A DNA stretch of 64,000 bases, taken from assembly GCF_001956985.1 (NCBI RefSeq), contig NZ_CP019082.1, forward strand, positions 1,550,001 to 1,614,000. The letters are read 5' to 3'. The number at the start of each line of letters is the position of its first letter. The first letter of the stretch is position 1. The position numbers and the translations under genes were made by a program. Below the pieces are notes generated by a model. The model had not been told where the DNA came from. It worked only from the letters and a program-made list of their open reading frames with translations, and ran no database searches. Positions 8,644 to 16,132 of the stretch are shown piece after piece. The DNA is from Paludisphaera borealis (lineage in GTDB: Bacteria; Planctomycetota; Planctomycetia; Isosphaerales; Isosphaeraceae).

Positions 8644-9474
8644 GTGGCCAGGCGCGTGCTCGGAACGATGATCGTTTACGGCTTTCCCAAGGCTCGCCTC
8701 GACGACGAGCTCGATCTGGCCGAATGGATCGGCGCATCCGTCCTCGAAATTCTGCCGCTCTGGAACACCCTCCCCGACCCGAGCCTGCTCCAGGCGAAGG
8801 TCGCCGGCCGGGGGCTGGCGATCCACAGCGCCCACGGCTGCTGGGGGGGCGAATCGATCCGCGCCGGTCGGGTCGACCTCGGTTCTCTCGATCCCTCGAC
8901 GCACCGCGATTCGGTCGACGACCTGAAGCGTTGCGTCGATTGGCTCGAAACCGCCGGCGGCGCCAAGCTGGTCGTTCACCCCGGCGGCCTCTCGGACTCG
9001 ACCGACCGCGACGCCCGCGGCGACGCCCTGGCTCGCGGCTTGCTGGCCGTCGCCGACCACGCGGAAGGGACCGGGGTCGTCGTCTGCGTCGAGAACATGC
9101 CTCCGGGAGTTTTCCCGGGGAGCCGGACGGAAGACCTCGCCCGCATCCTCCACGATCTGGATCATCCCCGGCTCGCGCTGGCGATCGACACGGGCCACGC
9201 CCATATCACCACCAACGCCGCCACCGAGACCCTCGCCGCTCGCGGCCTGTTGGCGACGACCCACGTCCACGACAACGATGGTCGGCAAGACTCGCACCAG
9301 CCCCCCGGCCTGGGCTCGATCGACTGGCCCGCCTGGTTTCAGAGCCTCGACGCGATCGACTACCAGGGGCCGATCATCCTTGAGTGCATCCGTAAGATTC
9401 GCGAGGACCGGTCGCGCTATCGTCCCGAGATCCTCAACCCGTTCGTCGACCGTCGCGCGGCTCCTCGATCCTGA
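8644..9474 (+). CDS. Sugar phosphate isomerase/epimerase (xylose-isomerase-like TIM barrel)
   Basis: 276 residues, AP-endonuclease-2/xylose-isomerase-like barrel. Successive strand ends carry candidate metal and substrate residues: LVVHPGGL, VVVCVENMPPG (Glu), LALAIDTGHAHI (Asp, His), THVHDNDGRQDSH (His, Asp) and IILECIR (Glu). The fold fits a divalent-metal sugar or polyol isomerase; the substrate cannot be told. GTG at 8644 is chosen because AAGGAAGG lies just upstream; a TTG at 8623 is also possible. It stands alone, divergent from the FabZ-like gene. Confidence 0.8.
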   Translation: MARRVLGTMIVYGFPKARLDDELDLAEWIGASVLEILPLWNTLPDPSLLQAKVAGRGLAIHSAHGCWGGESIRAGRVDLGSLDPSTHRDSVDDLKRCVDWLETAGGAKLVVHPGGLSDSTDRDARGDALARGLLAVADHAEGTGVVVCVENMPPGVFPGSRTEDLARILHDLDHPRLALAIDTGHAHITTNAATETLAARGLLATTHVHDNDGRQDSHQPPGLGSIDWPAWFQSLDAIDYQGPIILECIRKIREDRSRYRPEILNPFVDRRAAPRS

Positions 9475-9691
9475 AGTCCAACATGAGACTTCCGGTTATG
9501 ACGGTCGACCGCCCATCGGCCCGTCCGAGGTCGATTATCAGACTCCTCGCGGGACAGCCCGCGCGGCGAGGATGCCGATACGATCACGACGGAGTTGCGC
9601 ATCCTGACGCATCACCGACAGGGCCCGGAGAGCGGTGCGGACCGACCGGGCCGGCGGACCAGGATGAGAACTATCCGAAGGGAGTCGGATC

Positions 9692-11566
9692 GTGTCACCA
9701 AGGCTCAATCGCCGTGAGGCGCTGGGGACGGCCGTGGGTGTGGCGGGAGTGGTCGCAACGGCGACGACGGCAACCGCACCCCAAGCCGAGGCCGGCCCTG
9801 TCGAACTCGGCCGCTTCGCTCGTCGAGAGGGCGTTCGCGGCCGGATGACGGGCGCACAGGCCGCCGCCGCCGCACTCCGCTGTGAAGCCGTGCGGTGCGT
9901 ATTCGGGATTCCCGGCGCGCAGAACAACGATCTCTGGGACGCATTCAAGGCGTACGAGGTCCCCTACATGCTGGTCGCGCACGAAGCGTCGGCCAGCGTC
10001 ATGGCCGACGCTTCGGCCCGCGCCACGGGAGAAGTCGGCGTCTTCTCGGTCGTTCCAGGACCGGGGCTGACGAACTGCCTGACCGGCATCGGCGAGGCGC
10101 TCTACGACAGCGTCCCGATCGTGGGGATCGTGACCGACATCGACCGCGCGGCGAATGCGCCGGTGGGCCAGGTTCACGGCTTGCCCAATGAGGCCCTTCT
10201 CCGGCCCGTCGTGAAGGCCCTGTTCACGGTCCGCCACCAGGCGGAGATCCCCGGCGCGATCTTCCAGGCGTTCCGCGTCGCCCGGTCGGGCGAGCCGGGG
10301 CCGGTCGGCGTGATGATCCCCTACCCGTTCTTCAACGAAGTCTGGGACTACGACCACGCGCCGCCGCCCCCCCTGCCCGTCCCGTTCGACGAGGCCGCTT
10401 ATCAGCGGATCGTCGGCCATTTGCGGGACCGCCGCAAGCGGATCGGTATTTATGCGGGCGTGGGATGCGCCGAGGCCGGTCCGTCGCTCGCAGCCGTCGC
10501 CGAGGCGCTCCAGGCGCCGGTGGCGACCTCGGTCAGCGGCAAGGGGGTGATCCCTGACGCTCACCCGCTGGCGGTCGGCTGGGGTTACGGCAAGCAAGGC
10601 ACCCGCGCCGCCGAGAAGGCGTTTCAGGACGTCGACCTCGTTCTGGCAGTGGGCGTGCGGTACAGTGAGGTCTCGACCGCGAATTACGCGATCCCCAAAA
10701 CCGACGTGATCCACGTCGACATCAATCCCGAAAATCTCGGCCGCAACGTGCCGACGCTCCACTGCCTGTGCTCGGACTCGCGGGTCTTCCTCGACCGCCT
10801 GCTCGGGGACGTCGCCACGATCTGCCGTCCCCCCGCCCCTGCGCTCGTGCAGAAGATCCAGAACCTTCGGCAGGTCGACCGCTGCGAGGCGCGGACGGTC
10901 AAGATCGAGCCCTGCGTCGACCCCATGTACTTCCTCAGCCAGCTTCGATGCGTGCTAGGCCCCGAGGAGCTGATCTTCGTCGACGTGACGGCCTCGACGC
11001 ACTGGGCGTCGGAGACGGTCGAAGTGCAGGCGTCGCGGCGGTACTTCACGCCGAGCGACAACCAGAGCATGGGCTGGGCGATCCCCGCTTCGATCGGCGC
11101 CCAGCGGGTTCGGCCCGACCGCCACGTCGTCTGCGTCACCGGCGACGGCTGCTTTTTGATGTCGGCCATGGAGCTGTCGTCGGCCGCCCGTCTGGGACTG
11201 CCGGTCAAGTTCTTCGTGTTCGACGACGGCGCGTATCACTACATGCAGATGCTCCAGGAGCCGGTATACCGCCGGACGACCGCGACCGAGATCGCACATA
11301 TCGACTACGCCGCGTTCGCGAAGGGCGTGGGCGTGGGATACAACCAGATCGCCTCGAACGCCGACGTCGTGCCGGGCATTCAGCGCACCTTCGGCCTCGC
11401 CGGGCCGATCCTCACGCACGTCCGGGTCAGCTACGACGGGCGCGAGATCCGATGGCTCAGCGCGCTCCGCTCGCACTACATCAACGAGCTGTCGAACCGG
11501 CAGAAGGTCCGGCTCGCCGCCCGGATCGGCGTCCGCGCCGTAACTCCCAAGGACGACAGCGATTGA
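9692..11566 (+). CDS. Tat-exported thiamine-diphosphate-dependent enzyme (acetolactate synthase-like)
   Basis: 624 residues. The N-terminus NRREALGTAVGVAGVVATA is a twin-arginine signal, with likely cleavage after a run of Ala near residue 35. A full three-domain ThDP enzyme follows: pyrimidine-binding domain with FGIPGAQNNDLWDAF and catalytic Glu98 (AHEASASVMADASARATG), a central domain (about 250-400) and the pyrophosphate-binding domain with GDGCFLMSAMELSSAARLG at about 484. The usual Asn pair after this motif reads FDDGAY, so Asp replaces it. Cytoplasmic relatives make or split alpha-keto acids. Export of such an enzyme is unusual; the substrate is unknown. Upstream of the ABC exporter genes, same strand. 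Confidence 0.8.
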   Translation: MSPRLNRREALGTAVGVAGVVATATTATAPQAEAGPVELGRFARREGVRGRMTGAQAAAAALRCEAVRCVFGIPGAQNNDLWDAFKAYEVPYMLVAHEASASVMADASARATGEVGVFSVVPGPGLTNCLTGIGEALYDSVPIVGIVTDIDRAANAPVGQVHGLPNEALLRPVVKALFTVRHQAEIPGAIFQAFRVARSGEPGPVGVMIPYPFFNEVWDYDHAPPPPLPVPFDEAAYQRIVGHLRDRRKRIGIYAGVGCAEAGPSLAAVAEALQAPVATSVSGKGVIPDAHPLAVGWGYGKQGTRAAEKAFQDVDLVLAVGVRYSEVSTANYAIPKTDVIHVDINPENLGRNVPTLHCLCSDSRVFLDRLLGDVATICRPPAPALVQKIQNLRQVDRCEARTVKIEPCVDPMYFLSQLRCVLGPEELIFVDVTASTHWASETVEVQASRRYFTPSDNQSMGWAIPASIGAQRVRPDRHVVCVTGDGCFLMSAMELSSAARLGLPVKFFVFDDGAYHYMQMLQEPVYRRTTATEIAHIDYAAFAKGVGVGYNQIASNADVVPGIQRTFGLAGPILTHVRVSYDGREIRWLSALRSHYINELSNRQKVRLAARIGVRAVTPKDDSD

Positions 11567-11720
11567 CGCGCGGGTTTCGAGGCGCGCGGACGGCTCGAAC
11601 GGGGATCTTGCGGGTTGATCTTCCGTGATGGGGAGGTTCCTCGTAAGATCCCGGCCGTCGAGGCTGTGGGCGAAGGGATTTCGTCGCGAATCGACGCTTG
11701 GAGACGGGTGTTTTTTAAAC

Positions 11721-12584
11721 ATGGATGTCTGTAACGAAACTTCGGTCGCGGCCACAGACAGCTTTCCAGCGCCCCCGTCCGTCCGTCAGACTCCGAGCTG
11801 GTCGCGCCGCATCCAGACCGACTACGCCGAGCTGACCCGGTTCTGGCCGGTCGTGCAGAACATGGTCATGCAAGAGCTGCACGTCCGCTATCAGCGGTCG
11901 TTCATGGGCTTCCTCTGGACGCTCATCAACCCGCTCTTGATGATGATGATCCTGTCGATCGTGTTCTCCAACCTGTTCCCCTCCAGAGAGAACTACAGCG
12001 TGTTTCTCCTGGCCGGGATCGTCCCCTGGACGTTCATGGCGGGGAGCATCTCCGAGGCGACGGCCTGTATCCTGGTCAACGAGGGGCTGATCCGCAAGAT
12101 CTACGTCCCCAAGCTGGTGTTCCCGCTGGTGCGGGTGCTCATTAACCTGGTAACGATGGTCCTGTCGTTGGCGGCGCTCTTCGTCTTGCTGTTGCCGTTG
12201 GGCGCCCGGCCTTCACTGCCGATGTTGCTGCTGCCGGTGGCGATGGGGCTGTTCGTGGCCTTCACGCTCGGCCTGAGCCTGCTGGTGGCGACGACGAACA
12301 CGTTCTTCCGCGACTGCGCGCACCTGGTTTCGGTGTTCCTCCAGGCCTGGTATTTCGCCACTCCGATCATCTACCATCTCGAGGATTTCCCCGAGCCGGT
12401 GCGGTGGCGGTTCTGGCTCAATCCCGCCTTCTATTTCATCGAGATCTTTCACGACATTCTCTGCGAGGGGCGCTGGCCGCAGATCAGTTTGATGATCATC
12501 GCCGCCGTCCTCGCGACGGTCAGCCTGGGGGTCGGTTATGCCACGTTCAAGTCCAACGAAGACAAGATGGTATTCCGACTCTGA
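11721..12584 (+). CDS. ABC-2 type permease, polysaccharide export family
   Basis: 287 residues, the membrane half of a Wzm/TagG-like exporter of cell-surface polysaccharide or teichoic-acid-like polymers. The conserved N-terminal amphipathic segment QELHVRYQRSFMGFLWTLIN precedes about six hydrophobic helices, and LNPAFYFIEIFHDIL near the C-terminus is typical of the family. An upstream in-frame ATG at 11625 adds 32 residues that do not look like family sequence, so 11721 is preferred; its Shine-Dalgarno is weak. The ATPase gene overlaps its last 47 bases. Confidence 0.88.
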   Translation: MDVCNETSVAATDSFPAPPSVRQTPSWSRRIQTDYAELTRFWPVVQNMVMQELHVRYQRSFMGFLWTLINPLLMMMILSIVFSNLFPSRENYSVFLLAGIVPWTFMAGSISEATACILVNEGLIRKIYVPKLVFPLVRVLINLVTMVLSLAALFVLLLPLGARPSLPMLLLPVAMGLFVAFTLGLSLLVATTNTFFRDCAHLVSVFLQAWYFATPIIYHLEDFPEPVRWRFWLNPAFYFIEIFHDILCEGRWPQISLMIIAAVLATVSLGVGYATFKSNEDKMVFRL

Positions 12585-13383
12585 GGGCCGGAACCGTGGC
12601 GTTCGGAAGGACCGGGCGAAAGCCGTCGACCCCTTGATCGAGCTCCGCGGCGTCTCCCTCAAGTTCGTGAACTACTCCGACAAGTCGTACACGTTCAAAC
12701 GCGCCGTCCTCGAACTGCTGCTGCGCCGTGAAAAGCCGGTGCCGGACTCCGAGTTCTGGGCGCTGAGTGACGTGAACCTGCGGATCAACCACGGCGAGCG
12801 GATCGGCATCCTCGGCTCGAACGGGGCGGGCAAGAGCACACTGCTGCGGCTGCTCGCGAGGATCTATCCGCCGACGACCGGTGTGCTGAACGTTCGCGGC
12901 ATGGTCGCCCCCTTGATCGAGATGGGCGCGGGCTTCAACCCCGAGCTGTCTGGCTACGACAACATCCTGCTCAACGGAGCGATGCTCGGATTTACGCGAA
13001 AGCAGATGATGGCGAAAGTGGACGGCATCCACGAATTCACCGGCCTGCGCGAGTTCGCCCACCTGCCGCTCAAGTATTATTCGAGCGGCATGTACGCGCG
13101 GCTGGCCTTCGGCGTGGCCACCGAGATCGACCCGGAGATCCTCCTGGTCGACGAGTCGCTCGGGGTCGGCGACCAGGCGTTCAAGGACAAGGCCAAGGAA
13201 CGCATCCGCAGCCTCATGAACCGATCGCACGCTGTGATCCTGGTGTCGCACGAGATGGCCTCGCTCCGCGAGCTGTGCGACCGCGGCCTCTGGATGCGCC
13301 AGGGCCGACTCGTCGCCGACGGCCCGATCAACGAGGTCGTCGACCAGTACCTCGAATGGGTCGCCAACCCGACGCCCGAGTAA
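12538..13383 (+). CDS. ABC transporter ATP-binding protein, polysaccharide export family
   Basis: 281 residues, the nucleotide-binding half of a Wzt/TagH-like exporter. Walker A is GILGSNGAGKSTLLRLLA, the signature is LKYYSSGMYARLAFG (the variant typical of polysaccharide ATPases), Walker B is EILLVDESLGVGD and the H-loop is VILVSHEM. There is no long C-terminal carbohydrate-binding domain, so the substrate is probably recognised elsewhere. The ATG at 12538 overlaps the permease gene; residues before about 33 are not family-like, so the true start may be a later TTG at 12634. Confidence 0.88.
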   Translation: MPRSSPTKTRWYSDSEGRNRGVRKDRAKAVDPLIELRGVSLKFVNYSDKSYTFKRAVLELLLRREKPVPDSEFWALSDVNLRINHGERIGILGSNGAGKSTLLRLLARIYPPTTGVLNVRGMVAPLIEMGAGFNPELSGYDNILLNGAMLGFTRKQMMAKVDGIHEFTGLREFAHLPLKYYSSGMYARLAFGVATEIDPEILLVDESLGVGDQAFKDKAKERIRSLMNRSHAVILVSHEMASLRELCDRGLWMRQGRLVADGPINEVVDQYLEWVANPTPE

Positions 13384-13402
13384 CGCTCGGCCGTGTTCGA
13401 GG

Positions 13403-14977
13403 TCAACTGAACATCGTCTTGAGCGCCTCGGCGAGCACCTTCGGGTCGTGGTCGCCGCGATTGACCGGCGGCGGTTGCTTGTCCAGCTTCAAGAGTGAGA
13501 AGACCGCCGTCTGCGCTGCGCGGACGGAGTATTCGACGGTGAACACCGTGTCGTCGGGAAGCTCGCAGAACTGGCCGATGAACGCAAGGTTGGTCGAGCC
13601 CTTCGGGACGACGTCCGGGCGGTCGCCGGGGCCGCGCACCAGGAACTGGCTCGTGACATAAGGCATCATGCACGGGATGCACTGGCAGGTTGCGAGGATC
13701 TTCGGGATCGAGTCGACGAAGCCCAGGTGAGAGCAAAGCTCGACGAGGATCTCCGCGCCCGTGCAGTCGGCCATCGGCTTCTTGACGAAGTCGCCGGGGC
13801 GGTCGACGAACAGGCCGTAGCCCCAGAAGACCTGGACGTCGCTCGGCTGATTCAGGAAGTGCGGCTGATAGGCGACAACGATCGACATCAGCCACGACGA
13901 ATCCGTGATCGTCACGAGCGCCCCGGTGCCGGGGGCGTTGCCGGTGAATTCCTCGATCAGCCGGAACATCTCCGGGTCGCGGCAGGTGACGGTGAACGAC
14001 TCCCATTTCGATTCGTCGACGTGATCGTCGAAGACAGAGGGGCGGCCGAAATCGCGTCGACTCCGCGCCAACTTCTCCCAGAGCGTCCAGTCGCCCGTCT
14101 TGCGGTCGTCGAGCGCCGGGGCCGTCGTCTGCGATCCCAGAGTCGACGCCGCCGTCATCGAACCGTTCGTGACGAAGACGAGATCGGTTTCGTTCACGGC
14201 GATTTCGTTCTCCACACCCTTCCGCACGTACCGAATCCGCGTCACGGTCGAGTGGTCGGAGCCAGGGCGGAGTTCGACGTCCGTCACCTCGGCGCCGGTG
14301 AGGAACTGGACGCCCTGCGACTTGAGCCAGGTCGCGATCGGCAGGATGACCGAGTCGAACTGGTTGTACGGCGAACGATCGACGCCGGCGAGCGTGTTGA
14401 TGCGTGGGAACTCGTGGACGAACCGGTGGAGGTAGCGTTTGAACTCCACGGCGCTATGCCAGGGCTCGAACCCGAACATCGACGCCCACATCAGCCAGAA
14501 ATTCGTCTCGAAGAACGCGGGAGCGAAGCACTCGTTGATCCGCTTCACGCCCAGCGATTCCTCGGAGCGAAGCGTTACCTCGATCAGGTCGAGCTGATCC
14601 TTCATGCCGAAGCCCATCGACGAGACGTCGAGCTTGCGGCCTCCGGCGACCAGCCGGCAGTCGGCGTGGGTCTTGACCCGGGCGTTGAATTCGCGGAACT
14701 CGTCGATCACGGTTTTCGACGGGTCGGTCAGCGACGGGATGAACGACAGCAGGTCGTACGTGCAGACGTACGAGAAATTGAACATGCGTCCGCCGCGAAT
14801 GACGTAGCCTTTCTCCGGCGACCCCGCGCCGTCCATGCTGCCGCCGACGACGTCGAGCGCCTCGAAGATGTGGATGTTCGCCCCGGGCAGTTCGCCGTCG
14901 CGAATCAGGTAGGCCGCAGCCGAGAGCGACGCGATCCCGCCGCCGACGAGATAGGCGTTCGTTCCTTCGCGAGTCAT
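13403..14977 (-). CDS. ohyA: Oleate hydratase
   Basis: 524 residues, FAD-dependent hydratase adding water to the cis double bond of oleate and similar acids. The Rossmann start is NAYLVGGGIASLSAAAYLIRD, followed by IFEALDVVGGSMDGAG and the family segment GGRMFNFSYVCTYDLL. Further signatures are NTLAGVDRSPYNQFDS, FVTNGSMTAAS and the C-terminal FIGQFCELPDDTVFTVEYSVR. GGAAGG lies about 9 bases before the ATG. It is 30 bases downstream of the YhhJ-like permease and reads as the last gene of the hlyD-rbbA-yhhJ operon, suggesting a joint role in handling unsaturated fatty acids (inference). Confidence 0.93.
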   Translation of the reverse strand: MTREGTNAYLVGGGIASLSAAAYLIRDGELPGANIHIFEALDVVGGSMDGAGSPEKGYVIRGGRMFNFSYVCTYDLLSFIPSLTDPSKTVIDEFREFNARVKTHADCRLVAGGRKLDVSSMGFGMKDQLDLIEVTLRSEESLGVKRINECFAPAFFETNFWLMWASMFGFEPWHSAVEFKRYLHRFVHEFPRINTLAGVDRSPYNQFDSVILPIATWLKSQGVQFLTGAEVTDVELRPGSDHSTVTRIRYVRKGVENEIAVNETDLVFVTNGSMTAASTLGSQTTAPALDDRKTGDWTLWEKLARSRRDFGRPSVFDDHVDESKWESFTVTCRDPEMFRLIEEFTGNAPGTGALVTITDSSWLMSIVVAYQPHFLNQPSDVQVFWGYGLFVDRPGDFVKKPMADCTGAEILVELCSHLGFVDSIPKILATCQCIPCMMPYVTSQFLVRGPGDRPDVVPKGSTNLAFIGQFCELPDDTVFTVEYSVRAAQTAVFSLLKLDKQPPPVNRGDHDPKVLAEALKTMFS

Positions 14978-15007
14978 GGTTCCGCCTTCCAGGTTGCGTT
15001 GACCGGT

Positions 15008-16132
15008 CTATCGACTCAGCGAGATCGACCGCCGGAAGAGTTTCAGGCTGAAGATGAAGAACGCCAGGCCGATGAGGGCGACGGCCAGGAAGTTGGGCCA
15101 GACCGATTCGAGCCCCGCGCCGCGGTAGATGATCGACTGCGAGAAGCTCACGAAGTGTCGCGAAGGCAGCAAGAAGGTGAGCTTCTGAAGCCACGGGGGC
15201 TGGCTCTCGACGGGCGTCGATCCGCCCGAAAGCAATTGCAGCACCATCAGGATCAGCATGATGAGCAGCGCGAACTGCGCCATCGTCCGGGCGATGGTCC
15301 CCAGAAAGACGCCGAGGGCCGTGGCGAAGAACAGGTAGAGCACCACGCCGAACAAGAAGAGCATCGGCGAGCCGGCGATCGGCACGTGCAACACGCCGCG
15401 TATCACGAAGAAGAGCGAGGCCAACACCGCGATCAGGATCACCAGGGCGTTCGACCAGACCTTCGCCAGCGCGATTTCCAGGGCCGAGAGCGGCATGACC
15501 AGCAGGTGCTCGATCGTGCCGTGCTCGCGCTCGCGAATCAGCGCCGCGCCGGTCAAGATCGTCGTCAGCATCGTCACCTGGTTGATCATGGCGACGATGC
15601 TGCTGAACCACGAGGTGTCGCCGTTGGGATTGAACGCCTTGCGGACGACGAGCTGGGCCGGGTAGGTGAACTTGGCGTTCGACCGCGACAGGAAGTCGGC
15701 TGTCTCGGTCGAGAGGATGTTCTGAATGTACGACGCGCCGACGCTCGCCTGGAGCATCGCGGTGGCGTCGATGTTCACCTGGACCTCGGCCCGCCGGCCC
15801 GCGCGAAGGTTCAGCTCGTAGCGCGGCGGGATGACGACGACGAACATGAACCGGCCGCTGTCCATCGCCGCGTCGGCCTCGCGCGCCGCGATCTCGACGG
15901 GGGGCTTGAACTGCGGCGGAAAGAACGCATGGATCAATTTCTTGGAGAGCGTGGAATGATCCTCGTCGACGAACGCGATTGACGCGTTGTACACTTCGGA
16001 CGAAGTGCCCCGCGCCTGCGTGATGATCGCCAGGCTGAAGGCGTAGATCACGAACACGACGAGCACCCTGTCGCTCCGCAGGCTGCGCAGCTCCTTGGTG
16101 CCGAGCCAGAAGATGTTGGCGAGCGTTTCCAT
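15008..16132 (-). CDS. ABC-2 type permease, YhhJ family
   Basis: 374 residues. One N-terminal membrane helix (about 20-40) is followed by a large extracytoplasmic domain to about residue 175, then five hydrophobic segments and the ABC-2 signature LTGAALIREREHGTIEHLLVMPLSALE. This is the arrangement of E. coli YhhJ/YbhR. Its ATG shares one base with the stop codon of the RbbA-like gene (TGATG), so the two are translationally coupled. It probably pairs with the RbbA-like protein and the HlyD-family protein as an efflux or export complex; the substrate is unknown. Confidence 0.88.
   Translation of the reverse strand: METLANIFWLGTKELRSLRSDRVLVVFVIYAFSLAIITQARGTSSEVYNASIAFVDEDHSTLSKKLIHAFFPPQFKPPVEIAAREADAAMDSGRFMFVVVIPPRYELNLRAGRRAEVQVNIDATAMLQASVGASYIQNILSTETADFLSRSNAKFTYPAQLVVRKAFNPNGDTSWFSSIVAMINQVTMLTTILTGAALIREREHGTIEHLLVMPLSALEIALAKVWSNALVILIAVLASLFFVIRGVLHVPIAGSPMLFLFGVVLYLFFATALGVFLGTIARTMAQFALLIMLILMVLQLLSGGSTPVESQPPWLQKLTFLLPSRHFVSFSQSIIYRGAGLESVWPNFLAVALIGLAFFIFSLKLFRRSISLSR

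Noticed and set aside
13727-15982. Very long open frame (751 codons) on the plus strand
   Set aside because: It is antisense to oleate hydratase and the YhhJ-like permease, is Arg/Asp/His-rich without domains, and arises from high GC codon bias.
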